Below, piece by piece: positions 22,959 through 33,494 of a stretch of DNA of 64,000 bases. The position numbers were made by a program, and so were the translations under genes. The notes below the pieces were generated by a model, which did not search any database, was not told the origin of the DNA, and worked only from the letters and a program-made list of their open reading frames with translations. The stretch is from assembly GCA_036250195.1 (NCBI GenBank), contig JAVHZZ010000006.1:172964124-173028123 (forward strand), read 5' to 3'. Position 1 is the first letter of the stretch; each line of letters opens with the position of its first letter. Origin of the DNA: Mixophyes australis (Eukaryota > Chordata > Amphibia > Anura > Limnodynastidae).

Positions 22959-23110
22959 TAGGGGTGTCCAACCTTTTAGCTTCCCTGGGCCACATTGGAA
23001 GACGACGAGTTGGTTTGGGCCGCCCATAAGATACACTAACAATAACGATAGCTGATCACCCAAAAAAAACATAGAAAACATAGTTAACATATATATATAT
23101 GAGAAAAAAA

Positions 23111-23149
<39 letters not shown>

Positions 23150-23884
23150 CACTTTTTTTTCAAATCCCCCTATACTTACCTTTCAATCGCCCTGTTCAAA
23201 AAATCCTCTATAGTTATTATACTATAATCACTTTTTGTATTGTTTCGATGCAATATCAATAAAGTGCATTTATGCCAGGCATTGTATATCAGGGTGCCCT
23301 GACCAGGCCTGCGGTACCTGACATATACATCACTGTGACCCCAAATTGTGACCTGTTTTGCTAATTACACCACTATGTTAGTTAAGGGATAACAACTTAT
23401 AATGGGCCAAAAAGAATAATATATAATGCCCCATTAGTATTACAAGTAGAAGTATGTAGCAGGGAGATAAGTCCATGATGCTCCAGGACCAGGTGACTTT
23501 TATTCACTGGTCAGCGTCCCTTGAAATAATAAAAAAAAATCCCCCTTAACTTACCTTTTAATCGGCTTGTTCTCCTGTCCTCTTCTCTTCTTTTCTCCAA
23601 TTCTGTGCTGCTGATTGTTCTTCTCGCGCGGGTGACTCCTCTGTGCTGCGCTCCGCAATGGATGTTGGGCGACATCACGCCCGACATTCACTGCGAGCAC
23701 CGCACGGAGGAGGAGACAAGGGAGGGAGCCGGAGTACCAGCTGACGTGACCGCAAGGTAAGTATTTTCTTTTCTTTTTTTTGCAGGATTTTTTTTTCCAT
23801 TAACAGTGCTGCCCCCTTGCCACAACCAAAACTCCTTCTGGGCCACATTTACAGGCGTGCTGGGCCGCGGGTTGGACAACCCTG
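22959..23884. mobile_element. Nonautonomous hAT element, 926 bp, 8-bp TSD
   Basis: Ends TAGGGGTGTCCAACC (22959-22973) and, inverted at the right, CAGGGTTGTCCAACC. Identical 8-bp target duplications CTGTAGAG lie at 22951-22958 and 23885-23892. Subterminal GGGCCACATT words occur at both sides in opposite orientation. An AT microsatellite is near 23111-23148. There is no transposase coding; the 8-bp duplication and TIR type identify the hAT superfamily. Confidence 0.9.
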
Positions 23885-24088
23885 CTGTAGAGTAAGGAGG
23901 GGGAGAACGAATGTAGCTAGAGCCCCTTCAGCTGTATCCTGGAACCTGATCCTTACCCATAACCCACCTGGCTTCACTTTAAGGAAACCAAAAAAGCCAA
24001 TGTAAGGCGCTGCAAAAAAGACCCTTAGTAGTATACTTCAATGCTGCAGCTCTCTAAAGACAGGATCTGGATCTGTCATAAAAAAATG

Positions 24089-24868
24089 CAAATAAACTAT
24101 AGGTAGAAAAGAGAGCACAAAGCATAGAGTATAGTTATAAAAATAATCAATTTATTACACTCATATGTGGATATCACAAAAATTCTTATAAGGCACATAT
24201 ATTAAAACATCTGAAATAGGTCCCGATGTTGATCCCAAATGAATCAACTTCTATTGGATTCCAAAGTATAAATAAAGCATGCAATTTTCCAGGAAATATG
24301 GCCAAAAATATATGTAGATATGGTACCATATATATTAAAGAGACAGGAAAAGCAAACAGTAACCAGAGATATTATCCGTAGCGTTTCTCGGCGCTCAGCC
24401 GTTTCTTCAGAGGTAAAGAAACGCGTCGGAAGTCATACTTACCAGGTGTTGGTCATACCATAACCCCGGGGTTCATTTGGACTATAAAGAGGATCCTTTT
24501 ATTTAAGGAAGCAACCTGCAGTATATGTGGAGCACCATACTAAGAATATATATGATTGGTTCTGGAATCTGCGGGCTCATATAGGAAGATAAGTACCTGT
24601 TTATTTCACTATCGAGTGGTGCTATTTGCACCTAATGGTATATATTGGACACTTATACAGTGGACATTGCCTATATTCATCATTTGAGCCTGCTATGGAC
24701 CCAATACCATCAATTTTCCAGCTTGTGCTACAGATAATATCTCTGGTTACGGTTTGCTTTTCCTGTCTCATTAATATATATGGTACCATATCTACATATA
24801 TTTTTGGCCATAATTCCTGGAACATATACTCTATGCTTTGCACTCTCTTTTCTACCTTTAGTTCACTT
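24089..24868. mobile_element. Foldback element with long inverted arms
   Basis: Outer arms 24089-24135 and 24816-24868 are inverted copies (GGTAGAAAAGAGAGCAC against its complement, then AAAGCATAGAGTAT). A second pair, 24286-24378 and 24725-24820, shares inverted blocks such as GGCCAAAAATATATGTAGA, ATGGTACCATATATATTAA and AGACAGGAAAAGCAAAC. The left arm is split by about 150 bp of AT-rich DNA. The centre holds hammerhead-like motifs (24377-24429). No coding capacity or certain target duplication. Confidence 0.7.
24377..24429 (-). ncRNA. Hammerhead-like motif in the foldback element
   Basis: Minus strand: CTGAAGA (24410-24404), stem II CGGC/GCCG around a 5-nt loop, GAAA (24387-24384). Stem I can form between TTACC before the core and GGATAA after it with one bulge. 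Stem III has lost a base compared with ACGCGT. The plus strand carries a separate half motif GAAACGCGTCGG (24418-24429). Probably a decayed ribozyme. Confidence 0.4.
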
Positions 24869-24959
24869 TAAGGACAATGAAGAACAGCTTCACTGCAGTA
24901 TCAACAAGATACAATAAACAATAAACATATTTACAATGAGTAACATATAGTGAAAAGGT

Positions 24960-25500
24960 ACAATGCCCCTTATCTACATGTAATTAGACTCTGCAGTTGT
25001 ACTCTGGTGAGCTGGGAAACAAATAACAGGATGATAAAAAGTATATGTTGTAATACTGCACATTTTCTGAGAAATGAGGGACAGGCTGGTTGAGGGGATA
25101 TCAAGCTTGTTTCGTCACACAATCGATTTCCCGAAATGCCCTCTTCAGGAATGGAATTTGTTGAGAATTGGGGGCATAGAACGAGACCAAGTTCTCTTGT
25201 TTATTTTCTAGTAGGCCAATCAGGATAAAGCATCTTCCTGCTTTATCCGCTATGCTGGTCTTATGTATAAAGGTGACTATAGAGCTACTTAAAATTGCAA
25301 CCCCATTGCGCTTGAGTAGGCCGTTAGCTGTATAGCAGACTGGGTTGTCCTAAAGAAGAGAGGGAGCAGAGGCCAAAAAAATGAGTCTCCTGTAAGGCCA
25401 CTATATCAGCTTTAAGTGTGTGGAATGAGGCTAGTGCCAACCTTCGTTTGTTTGGGAAATTCAGACCCCCTAACATTTTGGGAAAGTAATTTAACCATCT
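24960..25500 (-). pseudogene. Antisense L1 ORF2 endonuclease fragment
   Basis: Minus-strand reading gives LNFPNKRRLALASFHTLKAD, DIVALQETHF (about 25420-25390) and a YAPNSQQIPFLK motif (about 25170). This is the order of the L1 apurinic-like endonuclease N-terminus. Stops and frame changes make it dead. It may be the 5' partner of the 3' fragment at 22146-22590, separated by later insertions, but continuity is not proven. Confidence 0.65.
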
Positions 25501-25539
25501 ACGTTGTTATCAGAGGAGGTTACGTCCAATACCTATGTG

Positions 25540-26127
25540 AAATATAAATTCGCAAAAGAACACACAGAAAAAAAATCAATTAATGTTACCTGTTAATTAC
25601 ACAGGCAATAATAATAATTTTTTGCATGTAAAACATTTATTAAGATGTTCTTAATGTCTATGGAACATAAATTAAATTTTTACAGTTGCACCTGATTGCA
25701 AATAAATATTATAGCGTGCATATGCGACTGTCATCACTAGTAATCAGCACTTCGACCAGCCCTGTAGCTTGAGCAAGAGATACGGTAGAATATCAAGTAC
25801 CTTTGAGATGTTCAAATCTGGATTCGGATATGGCTACATGTGCTTGAGTTTGGCACGCACTTCTGTACACTGACTACGGCAAAACGCCGCTTCCCGCCCC
25901 GTTCCCTCCCAGAAATCGTAAGCTGTATTAAGTGTCCTGCGCATATGCCTATTAATTGAACGTTCCGGCGTTTAGTTGTGTATGTTCCGGTTCTTGGTAT
26001 GCACACATCCACTTTTACGGATTATACGCACATCTGCATTTACATCCCTTGATGAAACAGGCCCTCCGTGTGTTTTAAAATAAACATACGTTGCGCTCAG
26101 TATGTGTGCCTTGATGAAGCAGGCCCT
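25540..26127. repeat. Short TIR repeat, copy B
   Basis: Interior aligns with 5930-6350 in the same orientation. The right end reads CCTTGATGAAGCAGGCCC at 26110-26127, the inverted form of copy A's left end. About 50 bp further in, a second CCCTTGATGAAACAGGCCC occurs, so the terminus is duplicated. The left end is not clear. Confidence 0.5.
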
Positions 26128-27094
26128 AAGTTGTTTAGAATGAAAAACATATACAATTTAAGATACCTATGCAGACCCCTGGATATTTCACATTATATTT
26201 AATGTAGTCAGCATTTATAAGGCATATCACTGCCTGCAACGTGCATGCATATAAAGTAGACAAACACCGGGTTTCGGTGGAAATTATATTCTGAGCAGAG
26301 ATAACACTAGTGTGCTGCTTCCTTAAGACAAATTCTAGTGTGCACAGGAGAACTTTCTCTCCTTTTAGTGAGATTTTCAATTAGGAATTTATTTCACTGT
26401 TATTTTATGACAAATGAAACCAAAAAAATGCAAATATAGAAAGTTTTATCCTAGAACGGAACAAGATATGATGAAAGACAGGCTTGCAGCTACATAGGTA
26501 AAGGATTTAGTCTTCTCACTGCACGTTTCTGATACCCACCCTTGTCACATTCAGTGACGGCTCATTTCATTTCCTCTCAGTTGATGGGAATGCTCATTCT
26601 GATGCTTTCTTGAAGGACGGTACTCTGATAACCATAATCTGCGCAGTCCCCGGCCTGTGCCTGTCTCTTATTAATGTACTACGTGTTCACGCCTCATTTC
26701 TGTCAGATGGCTGTGTTCCGCTGGATGCCCCTGTCTTTCCTGCGTCTCTCAGCCCATGTTCATCTCACGGATATGGAAACTTTTATCTCCAAGGAGAATG
26801 GAATTCAAAATAATACTACGCAAAAAAAAAAAGAGACAGGAATAAATTACATTTCTAATGAAAATGTCTGTATTCCAGCCGGATGGTGGCTTTGAAGATG
26901 AGAACATAATGATAGTTGAAATTAGCAGATATCTTTCCTTCTCAGTCTGATGAAATAAGCACATATTGAAGCTACAATTCCATTCAAAACATAAGGGACT
27001 ATGCTTGTTTTGAGAATAGTGACAATATAAATGGATTTCTTAAAGATACTGGGTCTGATTCAAATCAGAACAAAAAATGCATGTATTCTCCATA
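26128..27094. other. Unassigned DNA
   Basis: No coding region, RNA gene or transposon end could be supported; short open frames only. Confidence 0.5.
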
Positions 27095-27736
27095 GTTAAA
27101 AAGATCACACATTTTGTCTTTTGATGACGAAAATGCTTTACATATGTTTACCTGGGATTATCTCTTTGAGACCCACCGGAGGTTTGGTTTCCCGAAAGCA
27201 TATGTTAAAGTTTTACAAATCCTATATTATTATCTCCACACACAAGTATTGGCCAATGGACATATGTCCTGTCCATTTGTGGTGGAGAGTGGCATGAGGC
27301 AAGGTCTCTCCACCACTGTTTGCAGTGACTATAGAACCGCTGGTAGTGCATTTGAGAATCAACTCTTTAGGGGTATTCGCATAGAGTGTTTTGCCATAAT
27401 AACCTTGCACTCTTTGCGGATGATATGCTTCTCATGGTCTCCAATTCAAAACGTTCTATTCCGGTATTTTTGGCTCTTTCGCAGGATACAAAATTCATTT
27501 AGAAAAATCTGAACTCATGCCCTTTACGGAAACCGCTCATATTTTACATGATGCAGACAATAGTTCACAGTGTACTTTATTTCCAACTCAAATCAGGTAC
27601 TTCACAATCTCTATAAATTTACCTATCCCACTATCATTGATAAAATTACAACTCTTCTAGTGAATTGGTCTAATCTGCCCTTGTCATTATTAGATCGTAA
27701 TGCTGCTGTCGAGAGTGACATTTTCCCTAAGCTATT

Positions 27737-28005
27737 CAGTGGCCCCCCTGCACTAACTAAGTGGGCGCTATAGCTGCACTGTCCTATACAGCAGCCGCGG
27801 CGCTGTCAAAGAAGCGTCCGCGGCGGTGCTGTAGTGTATACAGCACCGCCGCGGACGCTTCTTAGACAGCGCCGCGGCTGCTGTATAGGACAGCGCTGAA
27901 GAAACGGAGCTGCTATGCATGCGCAGCAGCTCTCGCGGGAGGTGGTTTTTTTTGGGGGGTCGGTGGGGAAACCCCCCCCCCCCGACAATCCTCTGTTCGC
28001 CCCTG
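27737..28005 (+). mobile_element. Hairpin hAT-like nonautonomous element, copy 2
   Basis: Flanked by CTATT at 27732-27736 and 28006-28010. The interior palindrome is the best preserved of the three copies: 27781-27832 pairs with about 27838-27891 almost completely, giving a hairpin with arms of over 50 bp. The left terminus has lost the ACG of GCGCACG. It interrupts the L1 reverse transcriptase. Confidence 0.88.
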
Positions 28006-28954
28006 CTATTTACCCCTCCAGATGCTCCCACTCAGCCTTACTAAATGTGATATATATACTTGTATGAGGTTATTTTCCCATCTTCTATGGCGTATTGCTA
28101 AGGCCCTTATTGTCAGGAACAAATTAAGCCTTGGTAAGACCCAAGGGGGCATAGGATTACCAGACATTTTGTCCTTTAATAAGGTTGCTTTATTCCGATA
28201 CCTTTCAGACTGGTTTCTACACCAGGATCATTTTACTAATAGAGCCCTAGAGAAGGAATTATTTTCTCCTTACTCCCCGGCCACAATACTACACGTCCCA
28301 AGATCTCAAATGTTTTCAACAAAATATCCTTTTAAAGGACACATATAAAGCTTGGGCGCAAACTACTAAAAAATATAATAGGAATTATAAATACTCTCGC
28401 TTTAGTCCAGTTTGGGGAAACCCAGAATTTATTCTTGACAATGACAATTTTCTCCCCTGGAAAAATAAAGGAATTTCAGCTATAAAAGATGTGTTTGGCC
28501 CTGGGGGCACTATGTATGGCTTTCAACAGATCTGTGACAAATCTGGTATTTCTAATACTCAATATTTCATGTTCTTACCATTACTGCATTATGTATGCTC
28601 ACTACTGTCAACTTATAAACAGCCGGACCCACAGATACCCTAGATTCACTCATTTCTTTTTTAAGGTCTAATATTTCTAGGATAAGATATTTGTAAACAG
28701 ACCTAATCTATACTGACATTGACAGAGTCTGGGCAAAAACATGGAGTTCATGGCAAATTGATGACCTTACACTAAGTAACCCAGACTGTTACAACAGTTT
28801 GATTCCATATGGACTAGAGATGAGCGGGCTCGGATATCTGAAATCCGAGCCCACCCGAACATTGCCGATCCGAGTCGGATCCGAGACAGATCCGGGTATT
28901 GGCGCCAAATTCAAATATGAAACTGAGGCTCTGACTCATAATCCCGTTGTCGGA

Positions 28955-29003
28955 TCTCGCGATACTCGGATCCTATAAATTCCCCGCTAGTCGCCGCCAT
29001 CTT
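28955..29003 (+). promoter_or_regulatory. Composite promoter of the intact hAT element
   Basis: TCTCGCGA (28955-28962), TATAAAT (28974-28980) 11 bp later, and CGCCGCCATCTT (28992-29003) where transcription would be expected to start. The same three parts occur in order in the two other hAT copies. BANP (TCTCGCGA) and YY1 (CGCCATNTT) are the candidate host factors by motif. The first ATG of the transposase frame is about 1.1 kb downstream, so a long or spliced leader is implied. Confidence 0.6.
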
Positions 29004-29339
29004 CACTCGGGCATTGATCAGGGTAGAGGGAGGGTGTGTTAGGTGGTCCTCTGTCCTGGTAGATCTCGTGCTGTGCTGTTTAGTTCTGTGCTGTGCTGTT
29101 TAGTTCTGTGCTGTGCTGTGCTGTGCTGTGTTCTGCAGTATCAGTCCAGTGGTGCTGTGTGCTGTGCTCTGTCCTTCTGAGGTCAGTGGTGCTGCTGGGT
29201 CCAGTGCTGTGTCCTGTTCAGTCCAGTGGTGCTGTGTCCTGTGCTCTGTGCTTCTAAGGGCATAGTTATTTCCCCAATATTCCCCTGTGTTTAAAAAAAA
29301 AAAAAAAGTTATTTAAAAAAATACCAAAAACTAATTTAA

Positions 29340-30075
29340 TTTTTTTTAATTACCACAAAATTTGCACAACCAATCCTGCAGTATAAGCCCATTGGTACTG
29401 CAATATTACCAAGTTCACACATTCAGCAGTAAAAGTCCAGTGGTACTGCAATATTACAAAGTTTACACATTCTGCAGTATCAGTCCAGTGGTGCTGTGTC
29501 CTGTGCTCTGTCCTGCTGAGTTCCGTAGTGCTGCTGGGTCCTGTGCCGTGTCCTGTTCAGTCCAGTGGTGCTGTGTCCTGTGCTCTGTGCTTCTAAGGGC
29601 ATAGTTATTTCCCCATTATTCCCAAGTTTTTAAAAAATAAAAAAAAAGTAAAAAAAAATAAAAAATTAAAAAAAAAAAATATATATATAATAATTATAAC
29701 CAAATTTGCAAAACCAATCCAGCAGTATAAGTCCATTGGTACTGCAATATTACAAAGTTCACACATTCTGCAGTATCAGTCCAGTGGTGCTGTGTCCTGT
29801 GCTCTGTCCTGCTGAGTTCCGTAGTGCTGCTGGGTCCTGTGCCGTGTCCTGTTCAGTCCAGTGGTGCTGTGTCCTGTGCTCTGTGCTTCTAAGGGCATAG
29901 TTATTTCCCCATTATTCCCAAGTTTTTAAAAAATAAAAAAAAAATAAAAAAAAATAAAAAATTTAAAAAAAAATAAAAATATATAATAATTATAACCAAA
30001 TTTGCAAAACCAATCCAGCAGTATAAGTCCATTGGTACTGCAATATTACAAAGTTCACACATTCTGCAGTATCTT
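29340..30075 (+). repeat. 5' subterminal array, two full units of about 300 bp plus part
   Basis: Units share GCAGTATAAGTCCATTGGTA, a CTGTGTCCTGTGCTCTGTCC-type region and a GGGCATAGTTATTTCCCC block. They are separated by poly-A rich spacers (29630-29700, 29930-29990). A third partial unit runs into the transposase start at 30076-30088. Within units a shorter GTCCAGTGGTGCTGTGTCCT motif repeats as well. Confidence 0.85.
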
Positions 30076-30087
30076 GTGCTACATATA

Positions 30088-30450
30088 ATGGAGACCAAAA
30101 ATTTGGAGGATAAAGTAGGGAAAGATCAAGACCCACTTCCTCCTAATGCTGAAGCTGCTGCCACTAGTCATGACATAGACGATGAAATGCCATCAACGTC
30201 GTCTTCCAAGCCCGATGCCCAATCTCGTAGTACCGGGCATGTAAAATCCAAAAAGCCCAAGTTAAGAAAAAGTAGCAAAAAGAGAAACTTAAAATCATCT
30301 GAGGAGAAACGTAAAGTTGCCAATATGCCATTTACGACACGGAGTGGCAAGGAACGGCTTAGGCCCTGGCCCGTGTTCATGACTAGTGGTTCAGCTTCAC
30401 CCACGGATCTTAGCCCTCCTCCTCCTCCCCCCCCCCCTACAAAAAATTGA
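30088..30450 (+). CDS. hAT transposase N-terminal domain frame
   Basis: 120 residues from ATG 30088, chosen because the two other copies begin alike (MET/MDS, then an acidic stretch with PSTS). It is acidic first, then Lys-rich (KSKKPKLRKSSKKR, a likely nuclear signal). Next comes a block NMPFTTRSGKERLRPWP that is conserved in copies at 4179-4130 and 39670-39620. It ends at TGA 30448-30450 right after a poly-Pro stretch coded by an 11-C run (30427-30437). The following frame is open from 30414, so an indel in the C-run most simply explains the split from the transposase. Confidence 0.75.
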   Translation: METKNLEDKVGKDQDPLPPNAEAAATSHDIDDEMPSTSSSKPDAQSRSTGHVKSKKPKLRKSSKKRNLKSSEEKRKVANMPFTTRSGKERLRPWPVFMTSGSASPTDLSPPPPPPPPTKN

Positions 30451-30458
30451 AGAGAGTT

Positions 30459-33086
30459 ATGCTGTCAGCAACAAAACAGCAAACAACTCTGCCTTCTAAA
30501 GAGAAATTATCACAAATCCACAAGGCGAGTCCAAGGATGTTGGTGGTTGTCAAGCCTGACCTTCCCATCACTGTACGGGAAGAGGTGACTCGGGAGGAGG
30601 CTATTGATGATGTAGCTGGCGCTGTGGAGGAACTTGATGATGAGGATGGTGATGTGGTTATTGTAAATGAGGCACCAGGGGGGGAAACAGCTGATGTCCA
30701 TGGGATGAAAAAGCCCATCGTCATGCCTGGTCAGAAGACCAAAAAATGCACCTCTTCGGTCTGGAGTTATTTTTATCCAAATCCAGACAACCAATGTATG
30801 GCCATATGTAGCTTATGTAAAGCTCAAATAAGCAGGGGTAAGGATCTTTCCCACCTAGGAACATCCTCCCTTATACGTCACCTGAATAACCTTCATAGTT
30901 CAGTGGTTAGTTCAGGAACTGGGGCTAGGACCCTCATCGGTACAGGGACACCTAAATCCCGTGGTCCAGTTGGATACACACCAGCAACACCCTCCTCGTC
31001 AACTTCCTCCACAATCTCCATCAGATTCAGTCCTGCAGCCCAAGTCAGCAGCCAGACTGAGTCCTCCTCAATACGGGATTCATCCGAGGAATCCTGCAGC
31101 GGTACGCCTACTACTGCCACTGCTGCTGTTGCTGCTGTTAGTCGGTCATCTTCCCAGAGGGGAAGTCGTAAGACCGCTAAGTCTTTCACAAAACAATTGA
31201 CCGTCCAACAGTCGTTTGCCATGACCACAAAATACGATAGTAGTCACCCTATTGCAAAGCGTATAACTGCGGCTGTAACTGCAATGTTGGTGTTAGACGT
31301 GCGCCCGGTGTCCGCCATCAGTGGAGTGGGATTTAGAGGGTTGATGGAGGTATTGTGTCCCCAGTACCAAATCCCGTCGAGATTCCACTTCACTAGGCAG
31401 GCGATACCAAAAATGTACAGAGAAGTACGATCAAGTGTCCTCAGTGCTCTAAAAAATGCGGTTGTACCCACTGTCCACTTAACCAAGGACATGTGGACAA
31501 GTGGTTCTGGGCAAACGAAGGACTATATGACTGTGACAGCCCACTGGGTAGATGCATCCCCTTCCGCAGCAACAGCAACAGCTGCATCAGTAGCAGCAAC
31601 TACAAAATGGCGGCTCGTGCAAAGGCAGGCAACATTGTGCATTACAGGCTTTAATAAGAGGCACAACGCTGACAACATATTAGAGAAAATGAGGGAAATT
31701 ATCTCCCAGTGGCTTACCCCACTTAGACTCTCATGGGGATTTGTGGTGTCAGACAATGCCAGTAACATTGTGCGGGCATTAAATATGGGCAATTTCCAGC
31801 ACGTCCCATGTTTTGCCCACACCATTAATTTGGTGGTGCAGCATTACCTCAAGAGTGACAGGGGTGTGCAGGAGATGCTTGCGGTGGCGCGCAAAATTGC
31901 TGGACACTTTCGGCATTCAGCCAGTGCCTACCGCAGACTAGAGGCACATCAAAAAAGCATGAACCTGCCCTGCCATCACCTCAAACAAGAGGTTGTGACG
32001 CGCTGGAACTCCACCCTCTATATGCTGCAGAGGATGGAGGAGCAGCAAAAGGCCATTCAGGCCTACACAGCCACCTACGACATAGGCAAAGGAGTGGGGA
32101 TGCGCCTCAGTCAAGCGCAGTGGAGACTGATTTCCGTGTTGTGCAAGGTTCTGCAGCCATTTGAACTTGCCACACGAGAAGTCAGTTCCGACACTGCCAG
32201 CTTGAGTCAGGTCATTCCCCTGATCAGGCTGTTGCAGAAGCAGCTGGAGAAAGTGAGGGAGGAGCTGGTAAGCCATTGCGATTACACCAAGCATGTAGCT
32301 CTTGTGGATGTAGCCCTTCGTACGCTTTGCCAGGATCCGAGGGTGGTCACTCTTTTAAAGTCAGAGGAATACATTCTGGCCACCGTGCTCGATCCTCGGT
32401 TTAAAGCGTATGTTGTGTCTCTGTTTCCGGCGGACACAAGTCTACAGCGGTGCAAAGACCTGCTGGTCAGGAGATTGTCCTCTGAAGAGGACCGTGACAT
32501 GCCAACAGCTCCACCCTCATTTTCTTCCACATCTATGGCTGCGAGGAAAAAGCTCAGTTTTCCCAAAAGAGGTGCTGGCGGGGATGCTGATAACATCTGG
32601 TCCGGACTGAAGGACCTGCCAACCATTGCAGACATGTCTACTGTCGCTGCATTGGATGCTGTCACAATAGAAAAAATTGTGGATGATTACTTTGCTGACA
32701 CCATCCAAGTAGACATGTCAGACAGTCCATATTGTTACTGGCAGGAAAAAAAGGCAGTTTGGAAGCCCCTGTACAAACTGGCTCTATTTTACCTGAGTTG
32801 TTCCCCCTCCAGTGTGTACTCGGAAAGAGTTTTTAGTGCAGCGGGGAACCTGGTCAGTGAGCGGCGAAGGAGGTTGCTTCCTCATAACGTTGAAAAAATG
32901 ATGTTTATAAAAATGAATAATCAATTCCTCAATGAAGTACAGCACTGCCCTCCAGATAGTACAGAGGGACCTGTGGTTGTGGAGTCCAGCGGGGACGAAT
33001 TGATAATGTGTGATGAGGAGGAAGTACACACTGTAGGGGGAGAGGAATCAGAGGTTGAGGATGAGGACGACATCTTGCCTCAGTAG
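30459..33086 (+). CDS. BED-finger hAT transposase, catalytic part
   Basis: About 875 residues from ATG 30459 (frame open from 30414). Numbering from 30447, it has a BED zinc finger with C121, C124, H145 and H150. The catalytic first Asp is in KDMWTS (D348) and the second in VSDNASN (D436), followed by HTINLVVQ and CHHLKQEVVTRWNST (about 507-521). LDPRFKAYVVSLFP comes next, and the C-terminal dimerisation domain holds SERVFSAAGNLVSERRRRLL (E793). The tail is acidic. The protein would cut and paste the element by binding its ends in the nucleus. No internal stop is present, unlike the copy at 1441-4419. It resembles the Ac/ZBED branch of hAT. Activity is uncertain because of the upstream frame break. 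Confidence 0.93.
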   Translation: MLSATKQQTTLPSKEKLSQIHKASPRMLVVVKPDLPITVREEVTREEAIDDVAGAVEELDDEDGDVVIVNEAPGGETADVHGMKKPIVMPGQKTKKCTSSVWSYFYPNPDNQCMAICSLCKAQISRGKDLSHLGTSSLIRHLNNLHSSVVSSGTGARTLIGTGTPKSRGPVGYTPATPSSSTSSTISIRFSPAAQVSSQTESSSIRDSSEESCSGTPTTATAAVAAVSRSSSQRGSRKTAKSFTKQLTVQQSFAMTTKYDSSHPIAKRITAAVTAMLVLDVRPVSAISGVGFRGLMEVLCPQYQIPSRFHFTRQAIPKMYREVRSSVLSALKNAVVPTVHLTKDMWTSGSGQTKDYMTVTAHWVDASPSAATATAASVAATTKWRLVQRQATLCITGFNKRHNADNILEKMREIISQWLTPLRLSWGFVVSDNASNIVRALNMGNFQHVPCFAHTINLVVQHYLKSDRGVQEMLAVARKIAGHFRHSASAYRRLEAHQKSMNLPCHHLKQEVVTRWNSTLYMLQRMEEQQKAIQAYTATYDIGKGVGMRLSQAQWRLISVLCKVLQPFELATREVSSDTASLSQVIPLIRLLQKQLEKVREELVSHCDYTKHVALVDVALRTLCQDPRVVTLLKSEEYILATVLDPRFKAYVVSLFPADTSLQRCKDLLVRRLSSEEDRDMPTAPPSFSSTSMAARKKLSFPKRGAGGDADNIWSGLKDLPTIADMSTVAALDAVTIEKIVDDYFADTIQVDMSDSPYCYWQEKKAVWKPLYKLALFYLSCSPSSVYSERVFSAAGNLVSERRRRLLPHNVEKMMFIKMNNQFLNEVQHCPPDSTEGPVVVESSGDELIMCDEEEVHTVGGEESEVEDEDDILPQ

Positions 33087-33476
33087 AGCCTGTTTAGTCT
33101 GTACAGGGAGAGATGAATAGCTTTTTTGGTGTGGGGGCCCAAACAAACCAATCATTTCAGCCAAAGTTGTTTGGTAGGCCCTGTCGCTGAAATGATTGGT
33201 TTGTTAAAGTGTGCATGTCCTATTTCAACAACATAAGGGTGGGTGTGAGGGCCCAAGGACAATTAAATCTTGGACCTTTTTTTTTTGCATTATATGACCA
33301 ATCAACAGTCGTTTGCCATGTTCAAAAAGTAAAACCAAATTTAAAAAAATACAAGAAATTAAACCAAAAGTAAAATGCCGTGTCATAATTTAAAACAAGA
33401 GGTATTGACGTGCTCTAAAACTACTGTATTGTTGTTTATATTTTATAAACACTACACTTGAAAGCTTGAGTCTTTC

Positions 33477-33482
33477 AATAAA
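33477..33482 (+). promoter_or_regulatory. Poly(A) signal of the hAT transposase transcript
   Basis: AATAAA about 390 bp after the transposase stop, inside the element and before the duplicated 3' segments. It is the first canonical hexamer after the stop that I noticed. Confidence 0.5.
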
Positions 33483-33494
33483 AAAGTAACTGTC

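Noticed and set aside
25095..25145. Hammerhead-like words on the minus strand (CTGAAGA, GGAAATCG)
   Set aside because: The stretch reads as L1 endonuclease coding sequence (IPFLKRAFREID-like). Stem III and the GAAAC core are not satisfied.
29362..29900. Cys/Val-rich repeated small frames
   Set aside because: Translation of the 300-bp subterminal array; no conserved start or homology.
31938..32665. Minus-strand frames opposite the hAT transposase
   Set aside because: Shadows of the plus-strand transposase gene.
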